Shown: positions 1 to 9,014 of the stretch, piece by piece
How the letters are laid out: the number at the start of each line of letters is the position of its first letter
Position numbering within the stretch: position 1 is the stretch's first letter
Source of the DNA: Actinomyces sp. 432
GTDB lineage: Bacteria > Actinomycetota > Actinomycetes > Actinomycetales > Actinomycetaceae
Direction: 5' to 3'
Assembly: GCF_009930875.1 (NCBI RefSeq)
Contig: NZ_CP025249.1
Location: forward strand, 2,790,001 to 2,854,000
DNA length: 64,000 nt
Translations under genes and position numbers: made by a program
Notes under the pieces: model-generated
The model's input: only the letters and a program-made list of their open reading frames with translations
Told to the model about the DNA's origin: nothing
Databases searched by the model: none

Positions 1-2000
1 GAGGCGCTGGTGTCGTAATTGGTTCCGAACTGCTGGTTGTAGTCTGCAATGGCGGCGTCGAGGAAGGCCCGGTCGTCAGCGGACAGCGCGGTGGGGTCGG
101 TGGACTCCTCTGCGAGTGAGTCCCCGGGCGCTTCGGCGTTGGCGGCGTAGGAGTAGATGATGCCGATGGTGAGCCGCTGGTCGCTCGGCAGTCCCTGCTG
201 CTGCCGGGCGAACTCCTGGTAGTAGGCGCGCGCGGCAGGGATGGAGGCGGTGGCGAGCAGCGAGTTAAAGCCGGCCAAACGCTGCTGCCCGAGCGTGTAG
301 GTCCGGTTGCGCCGGGTCTTCTGGTTGAAGTGTTCGCGAATGTAGGTGACTACCTGCGCTATCCGGCCCGGCGCGAGGAGCGCCCGCTCGGTGTCGATGG
401 CGCTGATTTCGGCGTCGACGACGTCGTCGCGGCTGTGCACGGTGTCTATGTAGTCGATGCGGAAGGGTAGGACGTTCTTGTCCCCGATGGCGTCGACGAT
501 CGTGTAGGAGTGGAGCTGGTCACCGAAGGCCTGGGCGGTGGTGCGCAGTTGCACGTTGCCGCTGGAGCCGGCGTTCTCGGCAAAGATGGGGGTGCCGGTG
601 AAGCCGAAGAGGTGGTAGTTACGGAAGGCCTTGGTGATGGCGGTGTGCATGTCGCCAAACTGGCTGCGGTGGCACTCGTCGAAGATGAGGACGACGTGCC
701 CGGTGTAGACGGCGTGCTTACGGTTGCGTCCGACGAAGGTGGACAGCTTTTGGATTGTGGTGACGATGATCTTGACCGTGGGGTCGTTGATCTGGGCTGT
801 CAGCTGGTTGGTGGACTGGTTGGCTGATACGGTGCCCTCGGCGAAGCGGTTGTATTCCTTGATGGTCTGGTGGTCGAGGTCTTTGCGGTCGACGACGAAG
901 ATGACCTTGTCGATCTCCTCCATTCCGGCGGCGAGCTTGGCAGTCTTGAAGGAGGTGAGGGTCTTGCCGCTGCCGGTGGTGTGCCAGATGTATCCGCCGG
1001 CGGCGAGGGTACCGGTCTGACGGGCGTTGGTGGAGGTGTTGACGCGCTGGAGGATCGCCTCGGTAGCGGCGATCTGGTAAGGCCGCATGACCAGTAGCTT
1101 GCGGTCAGCGAGGGTGTCGGCGACGGTGAAGACGCAGTAGCGCGTCAGGATGGCGAGCAGCGTGTGCTTGGACAGGAACGTGCGGGTGAAGTCAACGAGG
1201 TCGGTGATGCGCTGGTTGGCGGCGTCGGTCCACCAGGAGGTGAACTCGTATGCGTCCGACGTCGCGGCCTTGACCTGCCGCTGCATTCCCTGGTTCCCGG
1301 TGATGTGATCCTGCCGGGTGGTGTTGGCGTAGTACTTGGTGTAGGTGCCGTTGGAGATGACGAAGATCTGGACGTAGCCGAATAGGCCCGCTCCGGACCA
1401 GAAGGAGTCGCGCTGGTAGCGTCTTATCTGGTTGAAGGCCTCGCGGATGTCGACGCCCCGTCGTTTGAGCTCGACGTGAACCAGCGGCAGCCCGTTGACG
1501 AGGATGGTGACGTCGTAGCGGTTGGAGCGCACAGCGTTGGTGGCGACGTACTGGTTAGTGACTTGCAGCCGGTTGTTGTGGATGTACTGCTTGTCGATGA
1601 GGCGGATGTTTTTGGACTCGCCATTGTCCCGGGTGAGGACCTGGACGTGGTCCTCCTGGATGCGCTGGGTCTTCTCGACGACGTCGAGCGCGCCTCCGGT
1701 CGTGAGGATGGAGTGCTCGAAGAAGCGTTTCCACTCGGTGTCGGTGAAGCGGTAGTCGTTGAGTGCCTCTAGTTGGGTGCGGAGGTTGGATATGAGTTCG
1801 GCTTCGGCGTTGTCGGGGCTGAACTGGATGTACTCGTATGCCTGGTCCTGGAGCTGGCGAATGAAGGCGCGTTCGAGGTCCGCTTCGGACTGGTACGCCT
1901 TGCTGGTGCGTTCGCTCGGCTCGTAGGCGCCGACGACGGTGGACTCGTCGGTCAGGATGACGGGTTCAATGCGTACGGCGTGGGCCTCGCGGATGGTCAT
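1..2000 (-). CDS. hsdR: Type I restriction enzyme R subunit (partial, runs off window start)
   Basis: Translocating and cleaving subunit of a type I restriction-modification complex. At least 666 residues are readable from ATG at 2000 with no stop before the window edge. An N-terminal nuclease domain ends near residue 177 with a VELKRRG stretch, the ExK part of the HsdR active site. The helicase motor follows: Walker A HTTGSGKT near residue 340, DECH box near 441, and FTGTP near 466. The start overlaps the hsdS stop by 4 bases, so hsdM, hsdS and hsdR look translationally coupled. No lesion is visible in the part present. The gene normally encodes about 1000 residues, so roughly a third is missing beyond the window. 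Confidence 0.95.
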   Translation of the reverse strand, partial: MTIREAHAVRIEPVILTDESTVVGAYEPSERTSKAYQSEADLERAFIRQLQDQAYEYIQFSPDNAEAELISNLRTQLEALNDYRFTDTEWKRFFEHSILTTGGALDVVEKTQRIQEDHVQVLTRDNGESKNIRLIDKQYIHNNRLQVTNQYVATNAVRSNRYDVTILVNGLPLVHVELKRRGVDIREAFNQIRRYQRDSFWSGAGLFGYVQIFVISNGTYTKYYANTTRQDHITGNQGMQRQVKAATSDAYEFTSWWTDAANQRITDLVDFTRTFLSKHTLLAILTRYCVFTVADTLADRKLLVMRPYQIAATEAILQRVNTSTNARQTGTLAAGGYIWHTTGSGKTLTSFKTAKLAAGMEEIDKVIFVVDRKDLDHQTIKEYNRFAEGTVSANQSTNQLTAQINDPTVKIIVTTIQKLSTFVGRNRKHAVYTGHVVLIFDECHRSQFGDMHTAITKAFRNYHLFGFTGTPIFAENAGSSGNVQLRTTAQAFGDQLHSYTIVDAIGDKNVLPFRIDYIDTVHSRDDVVDAEISAIDTERALLAPGRIAQVVTYIREHFNQKTRRNRTYTLGQQRLAGFNSLLATASIPAARAYYQEFARQQQGLPSDQRLTIGIIYSYAANAEAPGDSLAEESTDPTALSADDRAFLDAAIADYNQQFGTNYDTSA

Positions 2001-2524
2001 GCTGCTGCGCCCTTCTCCGGGAAGGTCAGGAGCCTGTCCCGGTAGTACTCATACTGCTTGCGCCGCGCCGCGATCTCAGCCGGCAGGCCAGAGTTCAGAT
2101 CGTCCACGAGGGCGTCGAACTTATCGAGGATACCAACGATGCGCCGCTGCTCGTCCAGCGACGGAACAGGTATGTCTGACGCCGCGAGATCCTTCACTCG
2201 CACATGCGGCACACCCGCGCCGAGCTTCATGCGATGCAGCCGTTCTTGAATCACCTGAAGTGCATGAAACAAGAAGCGTGAATCGATCATGCCAGGCTTT
2301 GCCTGAAAACTGAACGCATCGGTAAGAAAGAAGCGCCCAGTCCAGTAACTCACCAGTCCGGCATTCGCTCCCGATCGGGCAACGACAATAGTTTCGCCTT
2401 CACGATTGAAGTCATTGTGGGCGTATATTGGCTCTGGCCCGTTTGCCACAACGGGGTATGGGCCTGGGACCGCGGAACGTTCAGCCAGGGCCTGTCCACG
2501 TGCTACCACCGCTACATCACTCAC
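1997..2524 (-). CDS. hsdS: Type I specificity subunit, C-terminal half (second target recognition domain)
   Basis: This 175-residue reading frame holds the second target recognition domain and distal conserved helix of HsdS, ending in the typical KQYEYYRDRLLTF segment. It opens with GTG at 2524 inside the overlap with the upstream half, but the residues just before it in this frame (ALRWRKVSDVA) look like the usual entry into the second domain. The two halves therefore belong to one gene of about 400 residues. Adding one CT unit, or removing one base, in the tract at 2548-2562 fuses them. It may be made separately as a half-subunit in the present phase. Confidence 0.85.
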   Translation of the reverse strand: MSDVAVVARGQALAERSAVPGPYPVVANGPEPIYAHNDFNREGETIVVARSGANAGLVSYWTGRFFLTDAFSFQAKPGMIDSRFLFHALQVIQERLHRMKLGAGVPHVRVKDLAASDIPVPSLDEQRRIVGILDKFDALVDDLNSGLPAEIAARRKQYEYYRDRLLTFPEKGAAA

Positions 2525-3194
2525 CTTCCGCCATCGGAGAGCGCTTCGAGAGAGAGAGAGAGGAAACAGGCTTCACATCAAACGTGAGCAAACGGTCACG
2601 ATAGTAGGCGTACTGAACCCGACGGGCCTCCAGCTCCGCCTCCAGCTCCGCCTCCAGCTGGGTGAACCGGTCCAATATTCCCACAATTTCACGCTGCACC
2701 GCAAGCGGAGGAATCGGGAACAGAAACCGTTTGAAGCCGACCATGTCAACTGACTGAAAACTCGAGACCGTAGTGTTCTTCTTGCACCACTCATCCAGAC
2801 GAAAGCAGTAGTAGTACAGGAACTTGATATCGAAGCAGTTGCGATACTCATCCTTCAACGTGAGACACGTAAACCTCTGGTTCGAGAGATGCGGCACCCG
2901 AATCAGTGCGTGCTCCCCGATTGTTGCAGATGTTGCTACCAAGATCGAATCCGCAGCGAACAGCCGACCGCCTTTAACCGCGGACTTTGATATCCGCTGC
3001 ATCGAATCACTGAGAATTCTACCGTTAGCCCGGATGTCCTCCATCCTGAACCAAGGCACCTCATCGCCAGACCATGCCTCGGCGTCAGTCTTCCGCGGCG
3101 TGTAGCCATTCCGCGTATCGAACAACGTCGCCAGCGGCTTGTACTCCACGCCGTCGGGGCACAGTTCCTTGACCAGGTCATCAATGCGGCTCAC
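2517..3194 (-). CDS. hsdS: Type I specificity subunit, N-terminal half (first target recognition domain), frame closed at a CT tract
   Basis: This 225-residue half-subunit starts with GTG at 3194, overlapping the hsdM stop by 4 bases. The opening SRIDDLVKELCPDGVEY is typical of HsdS. It contains the first DNA-recognition domain and the central conserved helix (YAYYRDRLLTF). It then reads through a CT dinucleotide tract as SSLSLS and stops 20 codons after the helix. The second half lies in another frame. Half-length HsdS proteins can sometimes dimerise and work, so the OFF phase may have an altered palindromic specificity instead of no activity. Confidence 0.85.
   Translation of the reverse strand: MSRIDDLVKELCPDGVEYKPLATLFDTRNGYTPRKTDAEAWSGDEVPWFRMEDIRANGRILSDSMQRISKSAVKGGRLFAADSILVATSATIGEHALIRVPHLSNQRFTCLTLKDEYRNCFDIKFLYYYCFRLDEWCKKNTTVSSFQSVDMVGFKRFLFPIPPLAVQREIVGILDRFTQLEAELEAELEARRVQYAYYRDRLLTFDVKPVSSLSLSKRSPMAEGE
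2548..2562 (-). repeat. (CT)7 dinucleotide tract, candidate phase-variation switch in hsdS
   Basis: On the coding strand seven TC/CT units follow TTTC and precede GAAGC. The tract lies exactly between the two recognition domains. With seven units the frame closes at 2517. With eight units, or five, it continues through ALRWRKVSDVA into the second half. Slipped-strand change of one unit would therefore switch full-length HsdS on and off. No other dinucleotide run this long was noticed in the window. Confidence 0.75.
2626..2660 (-). repeat. Three 12-bp tandem repeats in the hsdS inter-domain helix (LEAE repeats)
   Basis: The plus-strand unit GCCTCCAGCTCC occurs at 2626-2637 and 2638-2649, with an 11 of 12 match at 2650-2660. 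It encodes LEAELEAELEAR in the helix separating the recognition domains. In EcoR124I/EcoDXXI, copy number of a similar four-residue repeat (TAEL) sets the spacer length of the recognition site. By inference, this repeat could change specificity in the same way. Confidence 0.7.
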
Positions 3195-4749
3195 TTGGCG
3201 TCCCCTTCCAGGTCGGCGACGATCGCATCGATGCTGGTACGCAGCTCGGCCTGGCGCGCCACGATGCGTGCGATCTCGGCGTTAAGCGCCACGATGTCTA
3301 CCTCCTCGCGCGTATCTTCTGCCTCCACGTAGGCCGACACCGACAGGTTGTAGCCGTTCTCGGCAAGCTGCTCGGCACCTACCACAGCGGAGCGGTGCGC
3401 CACCACCTCGCGCTTCGCCACGGCGTCGACAATAAAGTCGCGGTGCTCGGCAGCGAGATGGTTCTTGTTGCCGGTGCGGACGAACTGGTCGGAGGCGTCG
3501 AGGAAGAAGACATCGTTAGTAGTCTTCGACTTCTTGAGCACGATGACGCAGGTGCCGATCGTCGTACCGAAGAACAGGTCGGGCGGCAGCTGGATGACCG
3601 CCTCCACGTAGTTGTTCTCGATCAGGTACTTGCGGATCTTCTGCTCCGCCCCGCCCCGGTACAGCACACCCGGGAACTCGACGATCGCCGCCGTGCCCTT
3701 GACGTCCAGCCAGGACAGCATGTGCATCGTGAAGGCTAGGTCGGCCTTCGACTTCGGAGCCAGGACGCCCGCGGGCGCGAAGCGGGGATCGTTGATCAGA
3801 GTCGGATCGTCCTTGCCGATCCAGTGCGTCGAGTACGGCGGGTTGGAGACGATTGCCTCGAAGGGCTTGTTGTCCCAGTGCGCTGGATGCTGCAGTGTGT
3901 CCCCGTGGGCGATGTTGAAGTCCGCGAAGTTGATGTCGTGCAGGAACATGTTGATTCGGCACAGGTTGTAGGTGGTCAGGTTGATCTCCTGGCCGAAGAA
4001 CCCCCGCGGACGTTCTCCTTGCCGAGCACCTTCGCAAACTGAAGGAGCAGCGAGCCCGACCCGCAGGCCGGGTCATACACCCGGTCCACGCTCGTCTTGC
4101 CGGCCACGGCGATGCGCGCCAGCACCTCGCTGACCTCCTGCGGGGTGAAGAACTCACCTCCGCTCTTGCCCGCCGAGGAGGCGTACATGGTCATCAGGTA
4201 CTCGTAGGCGTCCCCAAACGTGTCGATGGTCGAGTCGCCGTATGACAGGTCGAGGTCCCCTATGGCATTGATGATCCGTACCAGCTTCTCGTTGCGCTGG
4301 GCGACCGTGGAGCCGAGCTTGTTGGAGTTGACGTCGACGTCGTCGAACAGACCACGCAGGTCCGACTCGGCCCCGGTGCCAAATGCGGAGAGCTCGATGT
4401 TCTTGAAAATCCTGGACAGCGTCTCGTTCAGGTTCTCATCGTGCGGCGCCCGCTCGCGCACGTTGCCGAACAGCTCCGACGGGACGATGAAAAAGCCCTT
4501 CTCGTTGATGATGTCGTCGCGCGCCTCGCGTGCCTCGGAGTCGCCCAGTACGGCGTAGTCGAACTCCAGGTCACCGGCTTCATGCTCTCCGGCGTTGATG
4601 TACTCGGTGAGGTTCTCCGAGATGAACCGGTAGAAGAGGAAGCCCAGAACGTAGGCCTTGAAGTCCCAGCCGTCCACGCTTCCGCGCAGCTCGTTGGCGA
4701 CCTTCCAGATCGTCCGGTGTAGCTCGGCGCGCTCGGTCTCTTTGGTCAC
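3191..4749 (-). pseudogene. hsdM: Type I DNA methyltransferase M subunit, one-base frameshift at a C5 run
   Basis: Adenine methyltransferase subunit of the type I system, read from ATG at 4749. The first 250 residues carry the N-terminal HsdM helical domain and the SAM-binding motif [11 protein letters not shown]. The frame is lost at plus-strand CCCCC (4001-4005). The second frame resumes with [14 protein letters not shown], then the catalytic NPPY motif, and ends at 3191. One extra base restores a normal protein of about 515 residues. Because many genes here have the same one-base loss, a sequence error is more likely than true inactivation. The gene heads the hsdMSR operon. Confidence 0.85.
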
Positions 4750-4901
4750 GGGTTCCTCGTTCTCGTCGTCGGGGCGGCGCCGGGGTCAGGCGCCACGGGA
4801 CAGTGTCGCACCCATCTCTGACACGAACTCAGGGCACTCCAGCAGGCGGTCGAACCGTTGTCCACGCCGACTACTCACCCGAGCTCATGGCTCCGGGAGA
4901 C

Positions 4902-6104
4902 TTAGCTCAGGGCGAGCTTCAGTGCTCCGCCGCGCGGGTGGAATGGTGCATCAAGCTTGCCCATCCTCTCTGCCAACCCCTCGAAGGTCGACTGCGCCGC
5001 TGTCCCCAGCATCCGGTAGGCATCCCGGTACGTCGTCCGCCCCTCCAGGGTCGAGGAGACCACCGCCCGGGTGAAGGGACGCCCCAGACGCCGCAACTGA
5101 GTGTTGTAGTACTCCCCACCCGCACCGCTGCTACGACTGGACTGCATGACTTCCATGACCCGCATGCGTTCGGCGTCGTACCGGGACATGAACTCATCCC
5201 AGGTCAGCTGACCGGCTTCTCGGAGCCTGGCAAGCACCACAAGAGTGCTGACCTTGTAGTGGGCGGCCAGTCGCTCCAGTTCGTCCTCACCGTAGCTTCC
5301 TGCCCACTCCTCACGGAGCGAGTCGAGGGGAACCAGCACCTCCGCAGCAACCTGGTTGCACCAGCGCTCCTCCTCTTTCGTCCCCTTCACAGCACCTGTA
5401 GTGGCGTCGGAGAGAGCGCTGCGTCCCAGCCACAGGTGGGCGAGCTCATGGACGAGAGTGAAGATCTGCGCAGCCTTCGTATCGGCACCGTTGACGAAGA
5501 CGAGGGGAGCGATGTCATCAGCTAGGGCGAATCCCCGGAACTCCTCCGGGTCGAGCACGCGGTGCGTGTTCGCACCTACGATCCCACTGACCATGACCAG
5601 GACCCCGATGGTCTCAACACGCTTGATGAGGTCCGTTATCGCGGCGGCCGAGTCGGAGACGGACCGCTCGCCCAGGCGGAGCACGTCCCTTATGCGGGCG
5701 GCAACGTCCTCCGCAGGAGTCGCCAACGTTGCGGACCCCACGAAGCCGAGCGGGGAAGCGCCCAGTTCCAGGGCGTCGTCGCGATACCAGTCCTGGCGCC
5801 TTTGGCACAGGTAGATCGTCTCCAGCAGGTCGGCGGATGGCTCGCGGATTCCGGCGTCGCGAACGGTCCGCATGTCCGGGATAGGGATCTCCTCGACCGG
5901 CGGCGTGGGCAGGAAGAGCATCCCGAAGGGGGTGTGGGTGTCAGAAGCGAACTTCTCCACCTGCTTGAGGGTGGGGCGCTTGGTGCCATCAATCCAGTCG
6001 TCGAACTTGGGAGCGCGACGGCGGAGGGTCTCCTCGTCCCAGCGCGCCCGCCTGACAGCCCAGCGCAGCAGATCGGGCGCGACATCCACACGGACTACGG
6101 CCAT
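4902..6104 (-). CDS. ImmA/IrrE family metallopeptidase with N-terminal XRE-like region
   Basis: This 400-residue COG2856-type protein has an N-terminal segment typical of XRE-linked members (WDEETLRRRAPKFDDWI) and a zinc-protease motif HELAH near residue 217. The downstream EERWCNQVAAEVLVP supplies further metal and active-site residues of the ImmA fold. Family members cleave repressors or act as antitoxins in phage-like and toxin-antitoxin loci. It lies upstream of hsdM on the same strand with about 150 bases between, so they might be co-transcribed. No obvious toxin partner is adjacent. It is possibly a regulator of the neighbouring restriction operon. Confidence 0.85.
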   Translation of the reverse strand: MAVVRVDVAPDLLRWAVRRARWDEETLRRRAPKFDDWIDGTKRPTLKQVEKFASDTHTPFGMLFLPTPPVEEIPIPDMRTVRDAGIREPSADLLETIYLCQRRQDWYRDDALELGASPLGFVGSATLATPAEDVAARIRDVLRLGERSVSDSAAAITDLIKRVETIGVLVMVSGIVGANTHRVLDPEEFRGFALADDIAPLVFVNGADTKAAQIFTLVHELAHLWLGRSALSDATTGAVKGTKEEERWCNQVAAEVLVPLDSLREEWAGSYGEDELERLAAHYKVSTLVVLARLREAGQLTWDEFMSRYDAERMRVMEVMQSSRSSGAGGEYYNTQLRRLGRPFTRAVVSSTLEGRTTYRDAYRMLGTAAQSTFEGLAERMGKLDAPFHPRGGALKLALS

Positions 6105-6358
6105 GGGGTCCTCCTTCGCGTCCCGGTCTCATGCACAAGTTTGCCGCATACCGCCGACATCGTCAGCCTCCAAAGCAGAGTCGCCCGTCATCGTCCGGGC
6201 ATAACCGCTGGCTGCCACGCACTTGACCACAACCTTGGCTGTCAACGGTGCGATCCGCTGGGATCCCCGCGTTGTCGCGGATGAACGGCAGTGAGGAGCA
6301 GTCCGACCACTACTCAGGCATGAGTACATCATCGCCTCGTAGCCTGCTCTCTTCCGTC
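6105..6358. other. Intergenic region without a supported gene
   Basis: About 250 bases between the ImmA/IrrE gene and a weak small ORF. I see no convincing gene, RNA or repeat. The ATG at 6104 has an AGGAG-like site just upstream on the minus strand (6108-6114). Confidence 0.5.
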
Positions 6359-6556
6359 CTACGCCACCTGCTCGTTGCCTTGGTCGCCCACCTGCTTGCC
6401 ACCTTGGCCACCCACCTGCTCGGATATCCCTGTTCCAGCGAGCTCATCGCGGTCACCATTGACCTCCTCTGGACCGTCATCCGGCACCCGGCTACGAAGC
6501 GCCTCGGCACGCGCGTCATCAGCAGGGTCACTCGTAGAGCCGATCCTCCGCGCCAC
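6359..6556 (-). CDS. Possible small ORF ending in eight-residue repeats
   Basis: A 65-residue frame whose tail repeats the pattern EQVGGQGG-KQVGDQGN-EQVA, written in DNA as about 24-base repeats of a CCACCTGCT type on the plus strand (6361-6424). I do not recognise the protein. The repeat makes it more than a random frame, but there is no clear ribosome site and codon bias is ambiguous. It could instead be a tandem repeat without coding function. Confidence 0.25.
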   Translation of the reverse strand: MARRIGSTSDPADDARAEALRSRVPDDGPEEVNGDRDELAGTGISEQVGGQGGKQVGDQGNEQVA

Positions 6557-6660
6557 GCCGCGGGACGGCGGCCTCGGCGCCGAGACCGTCGTCGCCGTAT
6601 GCCAAACCTTCGAGCTGGTCAGGCGTAACGCCGCAGCGGGGCAGGAGCGGCGCCGCCGAA

Positions 6661-7053
6661 CTCGATGATGCCGCGGTACCGCTGAACCTGTGGCTTGAGG
6701 AGGACCCAGCCTCGGGGGCGGGCGCCCCGGAGTCCATCGCCATCCTGGCGCACCGAGGCGTGGAGGTGCGCCCCGTGGAGCGTGAGGCGGTCGGCCGGGG
6801 CCGGCCGGTGGTCATGACCATGCACCGCGCCAAGGGACTGGAATTCCGCAAGGTGCTGCTCTTCGACGTGTCCGTGGAGGCCATTCCCCGGTCCCTGCGG
6901 GAGCAGGAGTACTCCGAGGCCGATCACGACGATGCTCTGCTGCGCGAGCGCTCGCTGCTGTACGCGGCCGCCACGCGCGCCCGCGATCAACTGGTCATCT
7001 CCTGGTCCGGCCAGGCCAGTCCCCTGCTGGAAGGCGTGCGCGGGGCGGCGTGA
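6661..7053 (+). pseudogene. C-terminal remnant of a UvrD/Rep-type superfamily 1 helicase
   Basis: About 130 codons corresponding to the end of an SF1 helicase. They include IAILAHRGVEV, motif V-like VMTMHRAKGLEF, and motif VI SLLYAAATRARDQLVISWSG, followed by the terminal PLLEG segment. The nucleotide-binding half is absent, and the frame meets stops just upstream near 6537. The piece cannot be a working helicase. It sits between restriction/protease genes and an abortive-infection gene, consistent with an eroded defence island. Confidence 0.8.
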
Positions 7054-7195
7054 GCGAACGCTCGGCTGCCAACCGGTTCACGGCCATCCGAAGCCACCTG
7101 TTCGTCGCCCGTGGGCTGGAGCAGTGCCATGAGCGTGACGGTGCCCAACTCACACGCGCAAACGCATGCGCCGCGGGCACGTTGGTGCCTACAAT

Positions 7196-7262
7196 GGGAT
7201 CAATCGCCCCCCAGCCAGGCCTATGACTCATCGCAGCCACGCCCAAATGGCTGGGGCCTTTT
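7196..7262 (+). ncRNA. Candidate hairpin RNA upstream of the Abi/AbiF-type gene
   Basis: A TACAAT -10-like box lies at 7190-7195 with no clear -35. Downstream, CCCCAGCCA (7209-7217) pairs perfectly with TGGCTGGGG (7248-7256) around a 30-base loop, and the stem runs into CCTTTTCT, like an intrinsic terminator. The abi start lies 24 bases beyond. AbiF-type HEPN proteins are known to associate with an adjacent small RNA acting as antitoxin. Position and structure fit, but RNA ends are inferred. Confidence 0.55.
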
Positions 7263-7285
7263 CTACTCTGGACGGATCAGGTTCA

Positions 7286-8220
7286 ATGCCGAAAACCTGG
7301 CTCAGCTTACAAGAACAGGTGGCACAACTTCACTGCCGCGGCCTCATCATTGACGATGACGAGGCCTGCCTCAGGTTCTTATCGCAAGTCAGCTACTACC
7401 GCTTCTCCGGATACTTCCGCTACTGGCAACGGTCCCCTGAAACCGGCGACAACAGGTTCGTCAAAGGCGCTAACTTCTCCGCAATTCGGGAGGCCTACGA
7501 AACCGAGCAGGCCGTCGCCACACTCGCCTTTGAGGCCATACAAAAGCTTGAGATACTGCTACGAACAACGTTCGCACATCATTACGCTCAGTACACTTCG
7601 CCGGAGGGCGCGCTGACCCGCGGCATGGAGCTCACCCAGCCCCCAACCCAAATGAGGAACCGATCGAAGAGCACGTACTTCGCGATCTTGATCGAAGTAA
7701 AGAAGCCTACGTCTCTCACTACCGCGACGAGTCGAAGAAGGACCTGCAGGGCAAGTACCCGGCGGAGGCATACGACCACATGCCCGTGTGGGCAGTATCC
7801 GAAGCGCTGTCATTCGGAACACTCTCGAGGTGCATCCAGGCATGCAGCGGAACACCGATCCTTGATAATATCGCCTCATCCCTAGGAGTTGCGCGAGCCC
7901 CTCTGGCAAACCAAATACGCTCTCTGGCATACCTGCGCAACCGCATCGCACACCACGCCCGCATCTGGAATCACTCAGTTCTCGACGCACCACCACTACC
8001 CATGAACATTAAGCGGAGGGCCAAGCAGAAGTACGGCAACTTCGAGCCACGCTCAATATTCACCATCTTCGTGATAATGGATAAACTCCTCACCGAGTCC
8101 GAAATCTCCAATACATGGCTGCACGAAGACATCTGGCCTCGCCTTAAAAACAGTCCGCTGACCACAAGGGGACTCCTGACACCAAGAAAATACGGGCAGA
8201 TGGACTTGACTGTCACCTAG
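7286..8220 (+). pseudogene. Abi_2/AbiF-type abortive-infection HEPN protein, one-base frameshift
   Basis: Starts at ATG 7286 (MPKTWLSLQEQVAQL). The family hallmarks YYRFSGYFRYWQ and EAIQKLEILLRTTFAHH are present. The frame shifts around 7640-7650 beside a C5 run, and the protein continues in the next frame as PNPNEEPIEEHVLRDLDRSK, through the HEPN motif RNRIAHH (near 7940), to 8220. One added base restores about 311 residues. HEPN proteins of this type are RNA-targeting toxins triggered by phage. The flanking upstream hairpin RNA may hold it in check. GC content looks lower than in neighbouring housekeeping genes, suggesting transfer. Confidence 0.8.
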
Positions 8221-8456
8221 CAGGCACGTTCAACATCAAGACACCCCGACCGCACCACATCAGGAGAATTGCCGTAATACTCATTTTTCACTGAAGTAAA
8301 CATCGATGCCATCGCTCTGCTTCCACTTTCTCCGCCAGAGCCTCCAAGGTAGAACACCGGGCAGTCCCGAGCAGTCGACACGCTATGAAACGCGTCGTCC
8401 GCCCCTGCGGGCCGAGGGGACTTCGACGCGGGCGAAAGGAGGCTCCAGGCATCACG

Positions 8457-8726
8457 TCAGCTTAATCCCTCGCGCGCGCGACACAGGGCAGCCGTGTAGT
8501 CCGCAGCCTCCTGGGTCGTCAGTACCTGATCCACCGGCGCCACCATGATCGCCCTGCCCTGCGACATGGCGTGCACGACGTCCATAAGCACCCGGTGTAC
8601 CTCCGCCGGTAGACCTACAGTCTTGCCGTCCGGCCCGACGAGCGCGGCCGGTTCCGCAACCTGTCCCAGAAAGCGGGATAGATCCAGCATCGCCTCGAGA
8701 TCCTCGGGCGGCAGGGTCGCCTGCAT
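8457..8726 (-). pseudogene. Truncated excisionase-family antitoxin
   Basis: About 89 codons from ATG 8726 match the N-terminal part of actinobacterial helix-turn-helix antitoxins: a PAALVGPDGKTVGLPAEV segment, then SQGRAIMVAP and VLTTQEAADY, where the DNA-binding helix should begin. The protein then ends abruptly (TAALCRAREGLS) where intact relatives continue through the helix-turn-helix. The binding domain is therefore lost. No PIN or other toxin gene follows on this strand. Confidence 0.6.
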
Positions 8727-8903
8727 CTGCGCATGCTTACGCGGGGCCGAATGAGTACCAGGCACCGGGGCGACGCTACCGTGCTCGCAGATAGTTCCCC
8801 AGCCAGATCTCCGGCTCCTCGGAGGCAGCAAAGAAACCCAACGCACCGACATCAGCAAGGCGCGCACGAGACTCGAGATCCTCAGGAGAACAGGAGACTG
8901 TGC

Positions 8904-9014
8904 ATGAGCGGGATAGCGGAGCAGGTCGGCGTCGGACGCAAGTCCCTGCACAAATCCCTGTCCGACGCCGGCAATCCGTCCTCCCAAACGGTCGCCCGGG
9001 TGGTCCGCGCCCTA
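8904..9014 (+). pseudogene. Remnant of an addiction-module antidote (HigA/TIGR02684-like)
   Basis: From ATG 8904 about 37 codons match the recognition helices of addiction-module antidotes (IAEQVGVGRKSLHKSLSD, GNPSSQTVARVVRAL). The N-terminal portion is missing, and the normal C-terminus is replaced by three 25-bp repeats at 9015. No RelE-like toxin is adjacent. The longer open frame continuing past here runs antisense to the hydrolase gene and is not credible. Confidence 0.55.

Noticed and set aside
4001..4005. Phase variation of hsdM at a C5 run
   Set aside because: The run is short and the same one-base loss is seen in housekeeping genes, so sequence error is the simpler explanation.
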